Positions 1 through 10,348 are shown, numbered from the stretch's first letter. The stretch is 64,000 nt of DNA from Leptolyngbyaceae cyanobacterium RM1_1_2 (GCA_012032345.1 JAAUQI010000002.1:1-64000); one strand, 5' to 3'. The notes: generated by a model not told the origin, from the letters alone. Translations and numbers: made by a program.

Positions 1-258
1 GGCTTGGGGCTAGAAGATTTGGTGCCAGACGCGATGACGCTCTGGCTTTTCCGAGATCAGTTGCAGCAGCATGGCTTGGTCGAGGCGTTGTTCGAGCAGT
101 TTGGGGAGGTTCTCCAAGGGGCGGGGTGGCGGATATATTCGAATTCCACGCGAGTGCGGCGTCCGGCATCCTACGCTCTAACGCTTGAATGCCAGTCATC
201 TCATCGAGGCCGGGGCAGAAAGACGGGGCATCACCTAAAGTCTCAGAGAAGCCTCTAA
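1..258 (+). pseudogene. IS5-family transposase N-terminal fragment
   Basis: The frame is open from the left edge of the window. It reads GLEDLVPDAMTLWLFRDQL, then a stretch ending ALFEQFGEVLQGAG. This matches the conserved N-terminal region of IS5-group DDE transposases, where a PDxxTLWxFR motif precedes the catalytic domain. After about base 123 the similarity stops and the frame runs through unrelated, Arg/Ser-rich sequence to a stop at 256-258. No catalytic DDE residues remain. It is a truncated relic whose 5' end lies outside the window. Assignment to IS5 rests on motif recall only. Confidence 0.6.
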
Positions 259-286
259 AAGGTAACGCAATTTACGCCATGCGGTA

Positions 287-2974
287 CTAGAGCCAATTGC
301 CAACCAGCACAAACGGTGCCCAAAAGTAAGGATGCTGATAGCGATCGCTGTGAATTAGCTCTAGCTGCGCCTGTCGCAAAATTTCTGCTTTAGTTGCCGT
401 GCTAGCCGATAGCTGTTGATAAAAGTGGCTCATGAGCAGAGCAGTCCCTTGGTCGTTAACCTGCCAGAGTGTTGCCAAGGTGCTGCGTGCCCCCGAGCGC
501 ACGGCGATGCCAGCTAGACCCAGCGCCGCCCGTTCGTCACCTGCTGCTGTTTCGCAAGCGCTCAAAATCAGCAGTTCAATAGTGCTATTGCGGCTGAGTT
601 CGCTGAACTGTAGCAGGCTGCTTAACTCATTAGCCAGAATCCGACCGTCCCAGGTGAGAATGTAGGTTTCTTCGGGGTCTGAGCTAAACTCACCGTGGGT
701 TGCCAGATGCACCACAGGGAAATTTGAGTCGCTTAGTGCCTGCTCAAACTCGGCGTTGTTGAACTGCTGATTTAGCAAGACGGCACTGGGCACTTGGGCT
801 TTGATTGCTTCTACTTCTTGGGCCACTGCGGGTAGAGCGCTATAGCCGGGCTGGTTGGCTTCGCTGAGTCCGGCCACCAGCGCTGTGACCTGTCGCTGAG
901 CTAAGGGCTGCGGATCTAGGAGTTGCAGACCGGGCGTCAGGGCGATCGCGTATTTTTCAACCAGATACTGCTGGCCATCGTGTAAAACCGCCATCGGCAC
1001 GTTGCGTAACGCTCCGTCTAGAACAAAAACCAGAACCTGGGTGTTGCTGGCCTCAAGCGCCTCGGCAATCGGTGCAATTAGCCACTGATAGACCTGCTGG
1101 GACTGGCTGAGATAGTCGATTTTGGCTGTATCTGGGGTTGATTCATCACTTGAGTTAGGGACAACAGTAATGCTACGCGGATCTGCTGCTGTCTCAGATT
1201 CTCCAGAGGCTTCAGAAACTTCAGGTGACGAGACTGTCTCTGGTAGGAACGGGACGCCTGAATAATCTGCGATCGCCGTTCGTAGAGCGTCCAAAGTCTC
1301 TTCGATTTTAGTCTGGCTGACGGCTACAGACTGATGCTGCAGCGCCTCCTGCCCCGGCAGACGCACCACCACCTCTAGGCGATCGGGCAGAATAATGGGA
1401 TAAATCACCGCTGCTTGGGCGTCTACTTGATCGATCTGCACCGGGTTAGTCACGAGGCAGTCGGCCCGAAAGAAATTGACCAGCTCTGCCACCTGTAGCG
1501 ATTCGATCGCATCGCGGGCATCCAGTAGGTTCTTTTGCTCAGAAGCTTCTCCCGCTAAGGGCTGCAGTAGCAGATCCACCAGTTCTCGATAAATTGGCTC
1601 TACCCCGGCTCGAAAGGAATAGCGCACCTCCGGGTTGACAGCGACTAAGCTGCTACGCAGGCTTTGTAAGGTACTGATGGCTTGCTGATAGGCGGCGATC
1701 GCGGCTTGGGTATGACCCTGCTGCCGCAGAATCTGCCCTAGCTGCCACTGCCACTGATAGGCGATCGAGTCGGCACTGATGCCCTGAGCCAGGGTGAGAG
1801 CCTGCTGAGTAGTGGCGGCAGCATCGCTCCACTGCTGTTTTTTCTGATAGAGCCTGCCCAAATAGCCCAAAGCATAAGACTGGCCGCGCCCGTCTTCTAA
1901 GTCTTGGGCCTGGGTTGAAGTCTTAGCCAAAAGCTGAGCAATTTTAAGCTCTGACCAGGGTGAAGCCTTAGCATCAATTAGGCTCTGACCCAGACTCGCC
2001 TGCATCAAGACACTGCTTCGACTCAGGGGTAACTCCGGTAGCTGCGCCTGAATTTTAGCTGACAACGAGAGTACGGTTTCGCCACGATAGCCGTCAAAAT
2101 TGGGCTGCTCCAGCAAAATCTGTAGATGGTTAATCTGGGCCTGCAGTCGCGGAGAGACAGAGGGGGCGGCGATCGCGGCCTGCTGGTAGTGATCAATTGC
2201 GATCGCCCAGGTTTGCTGAGCTGCTTTAGCATTGCCCAAGCTCAGCAGGGTAGCGCTGACTTCGGTAGCTGAGCCGATCCCTTCAGCCACACGTAGACTC
2301 TCTTCCAACACTGGCAGAGAGGCTTCTACGGTTTCAACCAGTCGCTGCAGATTGCCAAGCTGTCTCAGTCCAGCGGCTTTGAGGGCCGAGTCTGGCAGAT
2401 TGTCTAGGGCGTCGCCAGCGCGTCTGAGCTGACTGAGTGACTGGCGGTAGCGTCCCTGCACCCGCAAAATTTGGGCCTGGTTAAGCCAAGTGCGAATTAG
2501 GCCCGGTGTGTCTGCGATCGCCTGATAAGCTACTTCTGCCTGGGCTAGAGCTGCTAGAGCTGACTCTAACTGGGCTTTAGACATCTGGATCTGAGCTTGG
2601 GTACTGAAAACCTGAGCCTGCAGGCGACGGGTATAGTCATTTGCCGCTAAGGTTTTGACGATTGCTGCTGCCTGAGCAACGGCGTCCTCGGCTTCTGGGT
2701 ATTGCCCCAGCTTTAGATGGGCCAGGGCTAGATTGCTGAGAGCGATCGCCCGGCTGGCTGTCTCAGCGCTCTGAGCCGACTGCTGCAGAATCTGAACGGC
2801 CTCACTGTACTGACCGTCTCTGTAGGAGCGGCGTCCCTGCTGGATCTGCTGCTCTGCTGTGACGGCGGGAGTAACTGGGGAAAGCTGGGCCTGAGCCGGA
2901 GACAGGGTGACACACAGCCACAGGGTTAGGCAAAAAAGAACTAAAAGGCGAAAAAAACGCGATCGCAGTGACAT
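287..2974 (-). CDS. Secreted TPR-CHAT domain protease
   Basis: An 895-residue protein that starts with a signal peptide (hydrophobic core LLVLFCLTLWLCV, then an AQA-type cleavage site near residue 30). Residues about 40-460 form tetratricopeptide repeats with typical A..L...G.Y..A patterns. Residues about 620-895 form a CHAT domain, a caspase-like cysteine peptidase fold. The dyad looks intact: His in HLATHG (about residue 760) and Cys in LSACETA (about residue 807). The ATG overlaps the TAA of the upstream tpsA gene by one base (TAATG), so the two are probably translationally coupled. CHAT proteins next to haemagglutinin-like exoproteins are common in filamentous cyanobacteria, but a role in processing the exoprotein is an inference. 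The export signal suggests it acts in the periplasm or outside. Confidence 0.85.
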   Translation of the reverse strand: MSLRSRFFRLLVLFCLTLWLCVTLSPAQAQLSPVTPAVTAEQQIQQGRRSYRDGQYSEAVQILQQSAQSAETASRAIALSNLALAHLKLGQYPEAEDAVAQAAAIVKTLAANDYTRRLQAQVFSTQAQIQMSKAQLESALAALAQAEVAYQAIADTPGLIRTWLNQAQILRVQGRYRQSLSQLRRAGDALDNLPDSALKAAGLRQLGNLQRLVETVEASLPVLEESLRVAEGIGSATEVSATLLSLGNAKAAQQTWAIAIDHYQQAAIAAPSVSPRLQAQINHLQILLEQPNFDGYRGETVLSLSAKIQAQLPELPLSRSSVLMQASLGQSLIDAKASPWSELKIAQLLAKTSTQAQDLEDGRGQSYALGYLGRLYQKKQQWSDAAATTQQALTLAQGISADSIAYQWQWQLGQILRQQGHTQAAIAAYQQAISTLQSLRSSLVAVNPEVRYSFRAGVEPIYRELVDLLLQPLAGEASEQKNLLDARDAIESLQVAELVNFFRADCLVTNPVQIDQVDAQAAVIYPIILPDRLEVVVRLPGQEALQHQSVAVSQTKIEETLDALRTAIADYSGVPFLPETVSSPEVSEASGESETAADPRSITVVPNSSDESTPDTAKIDYLSQSQQVYQWLIAPIAEALEASNTQVLVFVLDGALRNVPMAVLHDGQQYLVEKYAIALTPGLQLLDPQPLAQRQVTALVAGLSEANQPGYSALPAVAQEVEAIKAQVPSAVLLNQQFNNAEFEQALSDSNFPVVHLATHGEFSSDPEETYILTWDGRILANELSSLLQFSELSRNSTIELLILSACETAAGDERAALGLAGIAVRSGARSTLATLWQVNDQGTALLMSHFYQQLSASTATKAEILRQAQLELIHSDRYQHPYFWAPFVLVGNWL

Positions 2975-5900
2975 TATCTGACATCCTCCTCAGCGGCTCG
3001 GCAGGTAGGCTCAATCAGTTCGGGAGCGTCTGCGGCATCGGGCACTGCCGCAACCAGGCGAATTTCTCCACTTTGGTCTCGAATCCAGCTCTGGGGTTCA
3101 ACAATTCTCTCTGGATTTTCTACAACCCTCTCTGGTGAGGTGATTGCCTCTGGTGCAGCCTCTGGAACCGGCGCTGTTTGACCAACCTGACCAACCTCAG
3201 GCCCCAAATCTTCTAAAAACCCTTCTTCTTCTAGCCGCTGGCTGGGGTCGCTGGGCAGTCCTCCCTGTCCGGTGACAACAAATTCGTTGCTGCGGCTACG
3301 ACCCAAAGACTGACAGCGGCGGTCGATCAGCCCGGTTGGGTCAACCAAGTTCACAGGCAGCTCTGTCAGCCCTTCATCAGTCACCAGCTCGGGCAAGGAC
3401 AAACCTCCCGTCGTTCCCGCCGCAGAATCCACCGAAATATCTACTCGGCCATTGCCGCGAAACTGGCTAAAACTGCCGGGGTTGCGACCTACGGGCGTCG
3501 CCTGACTAGAAGAAAACAGGTCGGCTAAAAAGGCAGGGGAATTGAGAAAAATATTGCCTCCCGCGCCCAGCTCGGCGTTGGCGAGGATATCGCTGTCTTC
3601 GATGGCAACAAAGGCTCTAGAGCTAATATCGATGTTGCCGCCCCCCCCTGTACTGTCAAAAACGCTGGAGCTAACTAGGCTACCCCGATTCAAAAAGAAT
3701 ACGTTTGCGCTAATGTCAACGTTGCCACCTCCGGCTAAGTCAGAGCTGGCCGAAATTTCTCCGCCGCTAGCAGTCAGCGATCGACTGATGTCGAGTCCTA
3801 CATTGCCAGCAAACCCCTGTCCCTGAGAGCGGCTGATCACCCGCCCGGTGTTGGATAGCTCTAGTGAGCTGGCCTGCACCTCAATGCTGCCACCGTTACC
3901 GTTGCCCAGAGCCGCCGTAGAAATTTGTGCCCCATCTCGAACGGTAAACGCCCCCGTGGTGACGCTAATGTTGCCGCTGGCCCCGCTGCTGGTCACCTGC
4001 CCAAAGGTTGAAATGCCGCTGGGAAGAACGCCTGCAACCGTAGGATCGTTGACAATCAGGGTTAGTCCTGGGCGCACAGGCAGCTCACTAGGGTCAAGCT
4101 GCCCTTGGTTGAAAACGACGTTTAACAGCGGATTGCCTTCTAGACCTTTCAATACCGTCTCAAATGTGATCGGTTCTGAAGTTCCAGAGAAATCAATTGA
4201 CTCAGTCGCCAAGACGGTGATGTCTCCTCCCCGCCCCTGACCTGCCGTGCCGGCCTCAATGCTGCCGCCTCGCTGCCCAGTGAGGCGGCTAGTAGTCAGG
4301 TTGACATTACCTGCTGGCTGAGCGCCCAAAGTGACAGTGGCAATGCTGCCGCCTGCTAAATCTACGCTGTCGAAAGCGGTGACGTTTAGGGTACCACCGG
4401 GGCCATTGCCTATCGTCGCTGCTGAAATTTCGCTGTCTTCTATCCTGAGCTGTCGCGTCTCGATGTTGAAGGTGCCGCCGCGACCCGTGCCAAAGGTGTC
4501 GCTAGAGAACTGGCCGCCGTCTAATACCTCAATCGACTCACTCGTACGAGCCAGAATGTCACCCGCAGGCTGAGCGCCCAAGGTTGAAGAGTTAACGATA
4601 CTGTCATCTTGGATAATTAAGCGTCGAGCCTCTAGCGTCAAGTCTCCGGCAGCTCCCTCACCTAACGTGAGACTAGTAACACCACTAGCCCCCTCAACTA
4701 AGAGGGTGTCTCTGACATTGACACTGACATCGCCGCCGTTACCCGTACCCGCTGCTATGTTGCCTAGCTCAGAGCGATCGCTAACAGTTAAATTGTCAGC
4801 CAAAACCAGCATCTCCCCTCCCTGTCCATTGCCCAGGGTGTCTGCAGCAATGCGGCTACTGTTGGCCAAATTAATATTTTCACTAACGCTAATGGCTAAT
4901 CTGCCAGCATCCCCGCTGCCAGCAGAACTGGTAAGAACTCGACTGCTATCGGTTACAGCCAGGTTCCGTGCCTGAATATCAATAGCGCCTGCACTACCCC
5001 TGCCGCGCTCAACCACAGCCGCAACCACAGCGTTGTTTGAGACCTCGATATTGCTGTCAACAGCAATAGAAAGATTACCGGCGCTGCCTAAACTGCTGTA
5101 GCTGGTTGTTTCTAGAGAAGCGCCATCGCTAACCCGGAGCGAACCTGCTTGAATATTGATATTGCCAGCATCCCCAGCACTATCAATTCCGCCTACACCA
5201 CCTGCACTACTGGACAAAACGCTGACTTGCGAAAACACTGGAAAAGATTGGCTAAACCCAAATCTGGCAGTGGGTGCTCTACCCTCAATAACAACTGCAC
5301 CGGAAACGTCTATGTTGATATTTCCGGTATTACCCTGAGCGGCACCCCTGGCAGAGCTTACAAGAGCAGCAGCAATTAACATGCCCCCGTTCGTCAAACT
5401 GAGAGCAGACGAGCGAAGATTTATACTACCGCCGTTGCCTTGCCCAGTACTGGTGAGGCTAGTAGAGATCGCGCTATTTTCGTTTCCTCTACCCCCGCCA
5501 TCAATGATGACGGCATCTTGAATGTCAAGGTCAATATCACCCCCGTTACCGTTGCCTGCAATTAGACTGTGTATCTCTGCTCCTCGCTCAACGGTTAAGG
5601 AACCCGCCTGAATATTGATGTTGCCAGCATCCGCTGTGGCATCTTCATCTACAACGCTTTGAATGCGAGTCTCTGTTCCAGACAGAAAAACCTGATTTTG
5701 AGTTTGTATAGTGATGTCTCCGGCATTGCCAGTGGCTTCTGTATTGACATCGAGCTGAGCGCCTGCCAGTAGCTCCAGAGAATCTGCTAAAACACTGATA
5801 TTTCCAGCTCTGTTGCTGCCTCCAGTGCGCGCTTCAATGCGAGCGCCATTGCCCAAAGCAACCTGTCCAGCCGCAATCAGCCCCACATCCCCAGCCCGCC

Positions 5901-7386
5901 CCGAAGTGGAACTGGTTTGAATTAGGCCCGCAGGCCGAAAAAAGCCACCGCCTGGTAGCGTAATATCGCCCCGAGAGTCGATAAAGACATCGCCGCCATT
6001 GCCCGTAAAGCGTCCGAAGAATCCGAATAAGCTACTGGCTCTCTCATCAACTCGAACGGATTGAACCTGAATATCGCCTGTAAGCGTTGTGTTGGGCTGA
6101 AACTGATTGCTCAGCAAAACCAAGCCGTTCGGTTCAGAGATGGTGATGCTGTCGATCGCAATATCTGCGCTCAAAGCAGTGCCAGGAGCCGTCAAGTTTG
6201 CTGGAAAAGGCGGACAGCCAGCACAGCTCAACGGGCCGCTCGTCGCCAGGGTGCCAGCGCGAATGTCTACCACCGGGCGCACACTACCGTTAACCAATAC
6301 CGTACTCGTCCCGTCGGGTAGAGGGCGAGACAGGGGTACTGCCTGATCGGGAAAACCCGGATCGCTCCCGGCAAGGGTAACGCTGCCAATATCTACAGAT
6401 CCCCCTGCCAGCACTCTCAAAGAGCCGCCTGTGTAGCTGGTAAAGGCAACATTGCCGCCTGCTGTAATCACCGGATCATTTGGACTCAGCAGGCTGTTAA
6501 AACTGCCGTCTAGCTGCTCTACCCGAAAACTGCCGCCGCTCCAGAAATAGGCATCGCCAATGACCGGAGCCGCCGATCTCAGGATCAGCTCACTCCCCGC
6601 AAATAGGCCGCTATCCGCGTGAGCCAGCGCGAAAATGTCTACCCCTGCATTGCCCTGAACTCGCAACTCTCTTCCTGCGGCAGCTACAAACGGACTTGCG
6701 GCGCTGTCTCGAATCTGTACTGTATCTTGCGCCTGCAGCGTCAGATCACCGCCTGCGCTAAGCTGTCCGCTGAGGTCTAGGTTTGTTGCTGCTAGCCCTA
6801 GGTCGTGCCCGACGGCCAGGTTAGCCTCAGAGCGAATCTCACTACGTTGCACGGCGCTGTACTGCAGCCCCGGCGTCAGGCTGACGGTGAGCAGGACTGG
6901 GACGGTGGGATCTGCGGCGCTGAAAAGCTGCCCGTTGAAGTTAAAAGCCTCGGCGGTGCTGGCGAGGAAAGATCCGGCAATGTCTAGCTGAGCGTTGGGG
7001 CCAAAGACGATGCCGTTGGGATTGAGCAAAAACAGGTTGGCGCTGCCATCAACTCCGAGGGTGCCCAGGATATTGGAAGGGTTGCTGCCTGTGATACGGC
7101 TGAGAATGTTTTCAATGCCAGCCGGATTGGCAAAGTAGACCCGCTGTAGCTCTGCCACGTTGAACTCGGCAAAGCTGTGAAACAGGCTGACGCCGCGAGT
7201 AGCCCCGCCTTCTATCAGCTCAGCCGCTGCCCCCTGCACAGTTACATCAGACGTCACCGAGGCTTCACTGCCCAGCGTAGTGTCTGGAATAATTTGGGCG
7301 ATCGCTGTCTTTCCGGCAATCGCAGCTAGAGCCGCAGACAGACAGAGTACTGATAGCGATCGCAAATGTATCTTGATGATAGACAT
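2974..7386 (-). CDS. Two-partner secretion exoprotein (TpsA, filamentous haemagglutinin-like)
   Basis: A roughly 1470-residue exoprotein. A signal peptide (LSVLCLSAALAAIAGKTAIAQ) is followed by a TPS secretion domain (about residues 25-300). That domain contains the conserved FHSFAEFNV and the NPNGIVFG block, which adopts a right-handed beta-helix in FHA-type proteins. The body is a long series of degenerate repeats built on GNGGDI.I and GSAGNLSI, as expected for an extended beta-helix. The C-terminal part has two Cys (RRCQSLG and PTCRAAE) and a low-complexity Pro/Glu stretch. I chose the ATG at 7386 because the signal peptide starts there; a TTG 18 bases upstream is also open. The partner transporter lies upstream on the same strand and a CHAT protease is coupled downstream. 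Cargo function (adhesion, competition) cannot be told from sequence. Confidence 0.85.
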   Translation of the reverse strand: MSIIKIHLRSLSVLCLSAALAAIAGKTAIAQIIPDTTLGSEASVTSDVTVQGAAAELIEGGATRGVSLFHSFAEFNVAELQRVYFANPAGIENILSRITGSNPSNILGTLGVDGSANLFLLNPNGIVFGPNAQLDIAGSFLASTAEAFNFNGQLFSAADPTVPVLLTVSLTPGLQYSAVQRSEIRSEANLAVGHDLGLAATNLDLSGQLSAGGDLTLQAQDTVQIRDSAASPFVAAAGRELRVQGNAGVDIFALAHADSGLFAGSELILRSAAPVIGDAYFWSGGSFRVEQLDGSFNSLLSPNDPVITAGGNVAFTSYTGGSLRVLAGGSVDIGSVTLAGSDPGFPDQAVPLSRPLPDGTSTVLVNGSVRPVVDIRAGTLATSGPLSCAGCPPFPANLTAPGTALSADIAIDSITISEPNGLVLLSNQFQPNTTLTGDIQVQSVRVDERASSLFGFFGRFTGNGGDVFIDSRGDITLPGGGFFRPAGLIQTSSTSGRAGDVGLIAAGQVALGNGARIEARTGGSNRAGNISVLADSLELLAGAQLDVNTEATGNAGDITIQTQNQVFLSGTETRIQSVVDEDATADAGNINIQAGSLTVERGAEIHSLIAGNGNGGDIDLDIQDAVIIDGGGRGNENSAISTSLTSTGQGNGGSINLRSSALSLTNGGMLIAAALVSSARGAAQGNTGNINIDVSGAVVIEGRAPTARFGFSQSFPVFSQVSVLSSSAGGVGGIDSAGDAGNINIQAGSLRVSDGASLETTSYSSLGSAGNLSIAVDSNIEVSNNAVVAAVVERGRGSAGAIDIQARNLAVTDSSRVLTSSAGSGDAGRLAISVSENINLANSSRIAADTLGNGQGGEMLVLADNLTVSDRSELGNIAAGTGNGGDVSVNVRDTLLVEGASGVTSLTLGEGAAGDLTLEARRLIIQDDSIVNSSTLGAQPAGDILARTSESIEVLDGGQFSSDTFGTGRGGTFNIETRQLRIEDSEISAATIGNGPGGTLNVTAFDSVDLAGGSIATVTLGAQPAGNVNLTTSRLTGQRGGSIEAGTAGQGRGGDITVLATESIDFSGTSEPITFETVLKGLEGNPLLNVVFNQGQLDPSELPVRPGLTLIVNDPTVAGVLPSGISTFGQVTSSGASGNISVTTGAFTVRDGAQISTAALGNGNGGSIEVQASSLELSNTGRVISRSQGQGFAGNVGLDISRSLTASGGEISASSDLAGGGNVDISANVFFLNRGSLVSSSVFDSTGGGGNIDISSRAFVAIEDSDILANAELGAGGNIFLNSPAFLADLFSSSQATPVGRNPGSFSQFRGNGRVDISVDSAAGTTGGLSLPELVTDEGLTELPVNLVDPTGLIDRRCQSLGRSRSNEFVVTGQGGLPSDPSQRLEEEGFLEDLGPEVGQVGQTAPVPEAAPEAITSPERVVENPERIVEPQSWIRDQSGEIRLVAAVPDAADAPELIEPTCRAAEEDVR

Positions 7387-7677
7387 ACGCAAAGCAGAAT
7401 CCAACGTCGGTTGTCTATAGCCCGGTCAGCTCGTGTCAATCCTGCGCTCTTGTTGAGACGAAATGTCCGGGGTTACACGGATGATATATTCACTTATAGG
7501 ATATTTTAATTAAGCTTCGATAAAGATATACAGTACTCAACGAAGCTTAGCCATGAGGCCCTTCAAGGCAAAGTTTAGGTAAAGCCAAAGCTAGGCTTTG
7601 GGACAGCCAAGCCCAAAGACATCAGCTAGAAGTCAAGGCAAATTACCTAGCTTCAATCAGTCACTTTCAGGTGCAGG

Positions 7678-9417
7678 CTAGAACAGATCGGCAGAGAGCG
7701 TGAATAAAATGCCGCTTTCCTGCAGTGAGCTGCCGTCAGTATCGTCGTTGATTAGAGGAATGCCCCAGTCGAGTCGAGCGGTGAGGCGATCGCTGGCTTG
7801 CCACAGCAGGCCCAGACCCACCGACATCAATTCATCAGCATCGGGTGAGGGGCGATCGCCCCGGTTCCAGGCCAGCCCGTAGTCAACAAAGGGCGTTAGC
7901 TGTACCAGGCTTTCCCACTCGGGAATGCGTAGAATCGGCAGTCGTACTTCTAACGAGGCAAACAGGCCGCTATCTGCCGTTGTGCGATCTTGACGGTAGC
8001 CCCGGACGCTGCCGCTGCCCCCTAGTCGAAACTGCTCTAGGGAAAGCAAGGGGCGATCGGCAAGCTGTGTATTCACCCGCGCCAGCAGCAGCGTATCGCG
8101 GGCTAGAAGCTGCACCCACTGGGCCTGACCCTGCCAGCTAAAGAAATGGCTATCGGGCTGGTCGTTGTCGTTGATTGTGGCCTCAAACCAGTCAGTGCCA
8201 AGGTTGAACTGCGATCGCAGCGCTATCACCTGGTTAGCCTGTCGTGTTGTCCACTCTTGGCTAAAGCGGATAGCCGTCACCTGAATTTCTCCCCCCGCAT
8301 CAGCCCCTGGCGTCGGAAACCCTCGCCGCTCGTCACCCGGTAGTTGAAACGTGCTACGACTGACGTCGTGAGACAGCGTCACCGCCAGCGCCACCTCCTG
8401 CTGAGGGGTTTGAAACACAGGCTGGCGCAGGGTTAGCTCAACGGCTTCAGCATCAGACTCAATGTCGAGAATTTCAAAATCATCATCAATCACGCGGCTG
8501 TCGCTGATGCTGTAGATCAGCCCTATCGTGCCGTTGTAGGCATTGAAAGGCACTGTGTAGCTCAAGTCCCAGGCAGCGCTGCCGTCTGTTTGGCTATAGC
8601 CCAGCTCGAAGCGATCGCCCAAGCCAAACAGATTCCCTTCGCTGAGCTGCGCTCGACGGCGAAAAGTGCCTACCGTTGGCGATCGCCCGTTGTCTATAGT
8701 TATAGTACCTCGGGTGCTATCTGCTTCTACCACGCTGAGGGTTAACAGGCTGCTGCCTGTCTGCGTTCCGGCAGCCAGATCGGCTGAGAGCGATTCGATC
8801 AGCGGGTCTAGCTGCAAGAGCTGTAGTCCTGCAATCAGGCGGTTGACATCTAGGGGACGACCTGCCGCTACCGCCACACGGCTGCGGACATAGTTGGGAT
8901 TGAGATTTTCTAGACCTTCTATAGCGATCGCCTCTAGAGTACCTTCCACCACGCGGATGTCTACCACACCGTCTGAGATAGTTTGGTCAGTGGGAATAAA
9001 GGCCCCAGAGGTAATGTAGCCTGCGTTCACGTATAGCTGCGTAATGGCAGAGCGGGCCTCGAATAGCTCAGCAAAGGTAATTGCTCGGTTGAGATAGGGG
9101 GCGGTTGCCTGTGCCAGCTCTGCTTCGCTGAACACAGTACTGCCCAAAACCCGAAACTGCTCAACGACCACAGTGTCCGATATGTCTGGCCCCGACTCTG
9201 GCCCCGACTCTGGCCCTAACAAATCAGAACGGGGGGGCAGTGGCAACAATTCTTCTGGCGACGGTAGCGGCTGCGGTTCTAGAATCGGTGCTTCTGGCTG
9301 CGGCGGCAGATTAGGATCGCTCAGACCGGGCGGTAGCTGCTGAGCTACGACCACTGCTGGCTGAGCTGAGCTGAAAAGAGCAACCAAGGCGATCGCAGGC
9401 AGAGTCCTAAGAACCAT
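7678..9417 (-). CDS. Two-partner secretion outer-membrane transporter (TpsB, ShlB/FhaC family)
   Basis: A 579-residue outer-membrane transporter. A signal peptide ends near AVVVAQQ and is followed by a Pro-rich linker (residues about 28-75) containing a tandem SGPE repeat. Next come a POTRA_2 domain (about 85-160, VEQFRVLGSTVFSEAELAQ) and a second POTRA-like segment with RVVEGTLEAI. The C-terminal half is a 16-strand barrel of the ShlB type, with the conserved RLGGSGSVRGYRQ motif (VRGY/F loop that plugs the pore). It ends in an aromatic residue (LSADLF), as barrel proteins do. It lies 291 bases upstream of the exoprotein it should export, on the same strand, so the two may be co-transcribed or separately promoted. 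Confidence 0.88.
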   Translation of the reverse strand: MVLRTLPAIALVALFSSAQPAVVVAQQLPPGLSDPNLPPQPEAPILEPQPLPSPEELLPLPPRSDLLGPESGPESGPDISDTVVVEQFRVLGSTVFSEAELAQATAPYLNRAITFAELFEARSAITQLYVNAGYITSGAFIPTDQTISDGVVDIRVVEGTLEAIAIEGLENLNPNYVRSRVAVAAGRPLDVNRLIAGLQLLQLDPLIESLSADLAAGTQTGSSLLTLSVVEADSTRGTITIDNGRSPTVGTFRRRAQLSEGNLFGLGDRFELGYSQTDGSAAWDLSYTVPFNAYNGTIGLIYSISDSRVIDDDFEILDIESDAEAVELTLRQPVFQTPQQEVALAVTLSHDVSRSTFQLPGDERRGFPTPGADAGGEIQVTAIRFSQEWTTRQANQVIALRSQFNLGTDWFEATINDNDQPDSHFFSWQGQAQWVQLLARDTLLLARVNTQLADRPLLSLEQFRLGGSGSVRGYRQDRTTADSGLFASLEVRLPILRIPEWESLVQLTPFVDYGLAWNRGDRPSPDADELMSVGLGLLWQASDRLTARLDWGIPLINDDTDGSSLQESGILFTLSADLF

Positions 9418-9847
9418 AAGTCAAGTCACCACAAGTCATGATAGAAGCCCTACCCTAAGCAATTCTCAGCTAAAATTTATCCCAAAATTGCAGGAACAAA
9501 ACGACTATACTCTACAGCGATCGCTGCCAAAAGCACAAATGTTATCCAAATTGATCAGCAAAACATTAAGTTTGCAAAGACTCAAAGACTGCGTCTGCAA
9601 AAAACACTAACGACAAGAAACGCTTTGCTATCAGTGAAGAGAGCGATCGCAGCCGGGCGAATCAAGGCCATTCAATCAATATAGATTTGGCCCTATAGGC
9701 TATCGAACCACCCGAGAAGCAGCTCTATTACGGCACCATCCATTACCCACATCATGAAGGGTACCCCATCAAGTGGATTGCTAGCTAGCCGACTTTTCAA
9801 GCACCCTCTTAGCGCTCTGCTGGGCAACGAAGATGGGGCTACAGCTT
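9418..9847. other. Gene-free interval upstream of tpsB
   Basis: 430 bases between the divergent end of the methyltransferase gene and the tpsB start. It is AT-rich near tpsB, with two HIP1-type octamers. I see no convincing gene, RNA or repeat. A 28-codon frame near 9700-9790 is too short and unsupported. Confidence 0.5.
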
Positions 9848-10348
9848 TTAATACCCTGATTTAGCGTGCTGCCGGATATATTCGTAGGCCGCGATCGCAG
9901 CCGCCGTGCTCACGTTTAGCGACTCTACCAGGCCAAACTGAGGAATTGCGATCGCGCCGTTACAAGCCTGCACAATTTCTGGTGGCACCCCGGTCAGTTC
10001 CCGACCCAGCACCAATACGGTTTTTTCAGGAAAGCTAAACTGCAGTAGTGGTTTGGCCGTAGGCAGTAGCGTCAGGGCATAGACCCCATAGGCTTGCTGC
10101 TGCCACTGGGGGATTTGAGACAGCAGGCGATCGCCCGGACAGCTTTCTAAGGGCTGCCAGTGGTGGGCTGAGGCTGCCAGCTTGCGAAACTCCCAGTTTT
10201 GGGCAACCGACAGCGTCGGCAGTACCAAAGACTGTAGCCGAAAAATTTCAGCCGTGCGGCACAGTGCGCCTAGGTTCGTAGGGCTTTGTACCAGCGAGGC
10301 ACAAACGATTAGGGGGTGACGCGGGAGTTGAGGGGAGCGCGATCGCAC
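9848..10348 (-). CDS. SPOUT-class RNA 2'-O-methyltransferase (TrmH/SpoU family)
   Basis: A 166-residue protein consisting of just the SpoU catalytic domain. The three family motifs are visible: PTNLGALCRTAEIF (motif 1, about residues 23-36), VLGRELTGVPPE (motif 2, about 112-123) and IPQFGLVESLNVSTAAAI (motif 3, near the C terminus). Motifs 2 and 3 form the knotted SAM-binding site. It would methylate a ribose in tRNA or rRNA using SAM, but the target base cannot be deduced. The start is GTG. There is no N-terminal RNA-binding extension, as in small TrmL-like members. It stands alone, divergent from the Nudix gene. Confidence 0.82.
   Translation of the reverse strand: MRSRSPQLPRHPLIVCASLVQSPTNLGALCRTAEIFRLQSLVLPTLSVAQNWEFRKLAASAHHWQPLESCPGDRLLSQIPQWQQQAYGVYALTLLPTAKPLLQFSFPEKTVLVLGRELTGVPPEIVQACNGAIAIPQFGLVESLNVSTAAAIAAYEYIRQHAKSGY

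Noticed and set aside
3542-6346. Many plus-strand frames of 60-130 codons inside the tpsA gene
   Set aside because: They are antisense shadows of the repetitive Gly/Asn-rich exoprotein and have no independent features.
9700-9790. 28-codon frame ending YPIKWIAS in the tpsB upstream region
   Set aside because: It faintly resembles a short transposon-associated protein, but is too short to support.
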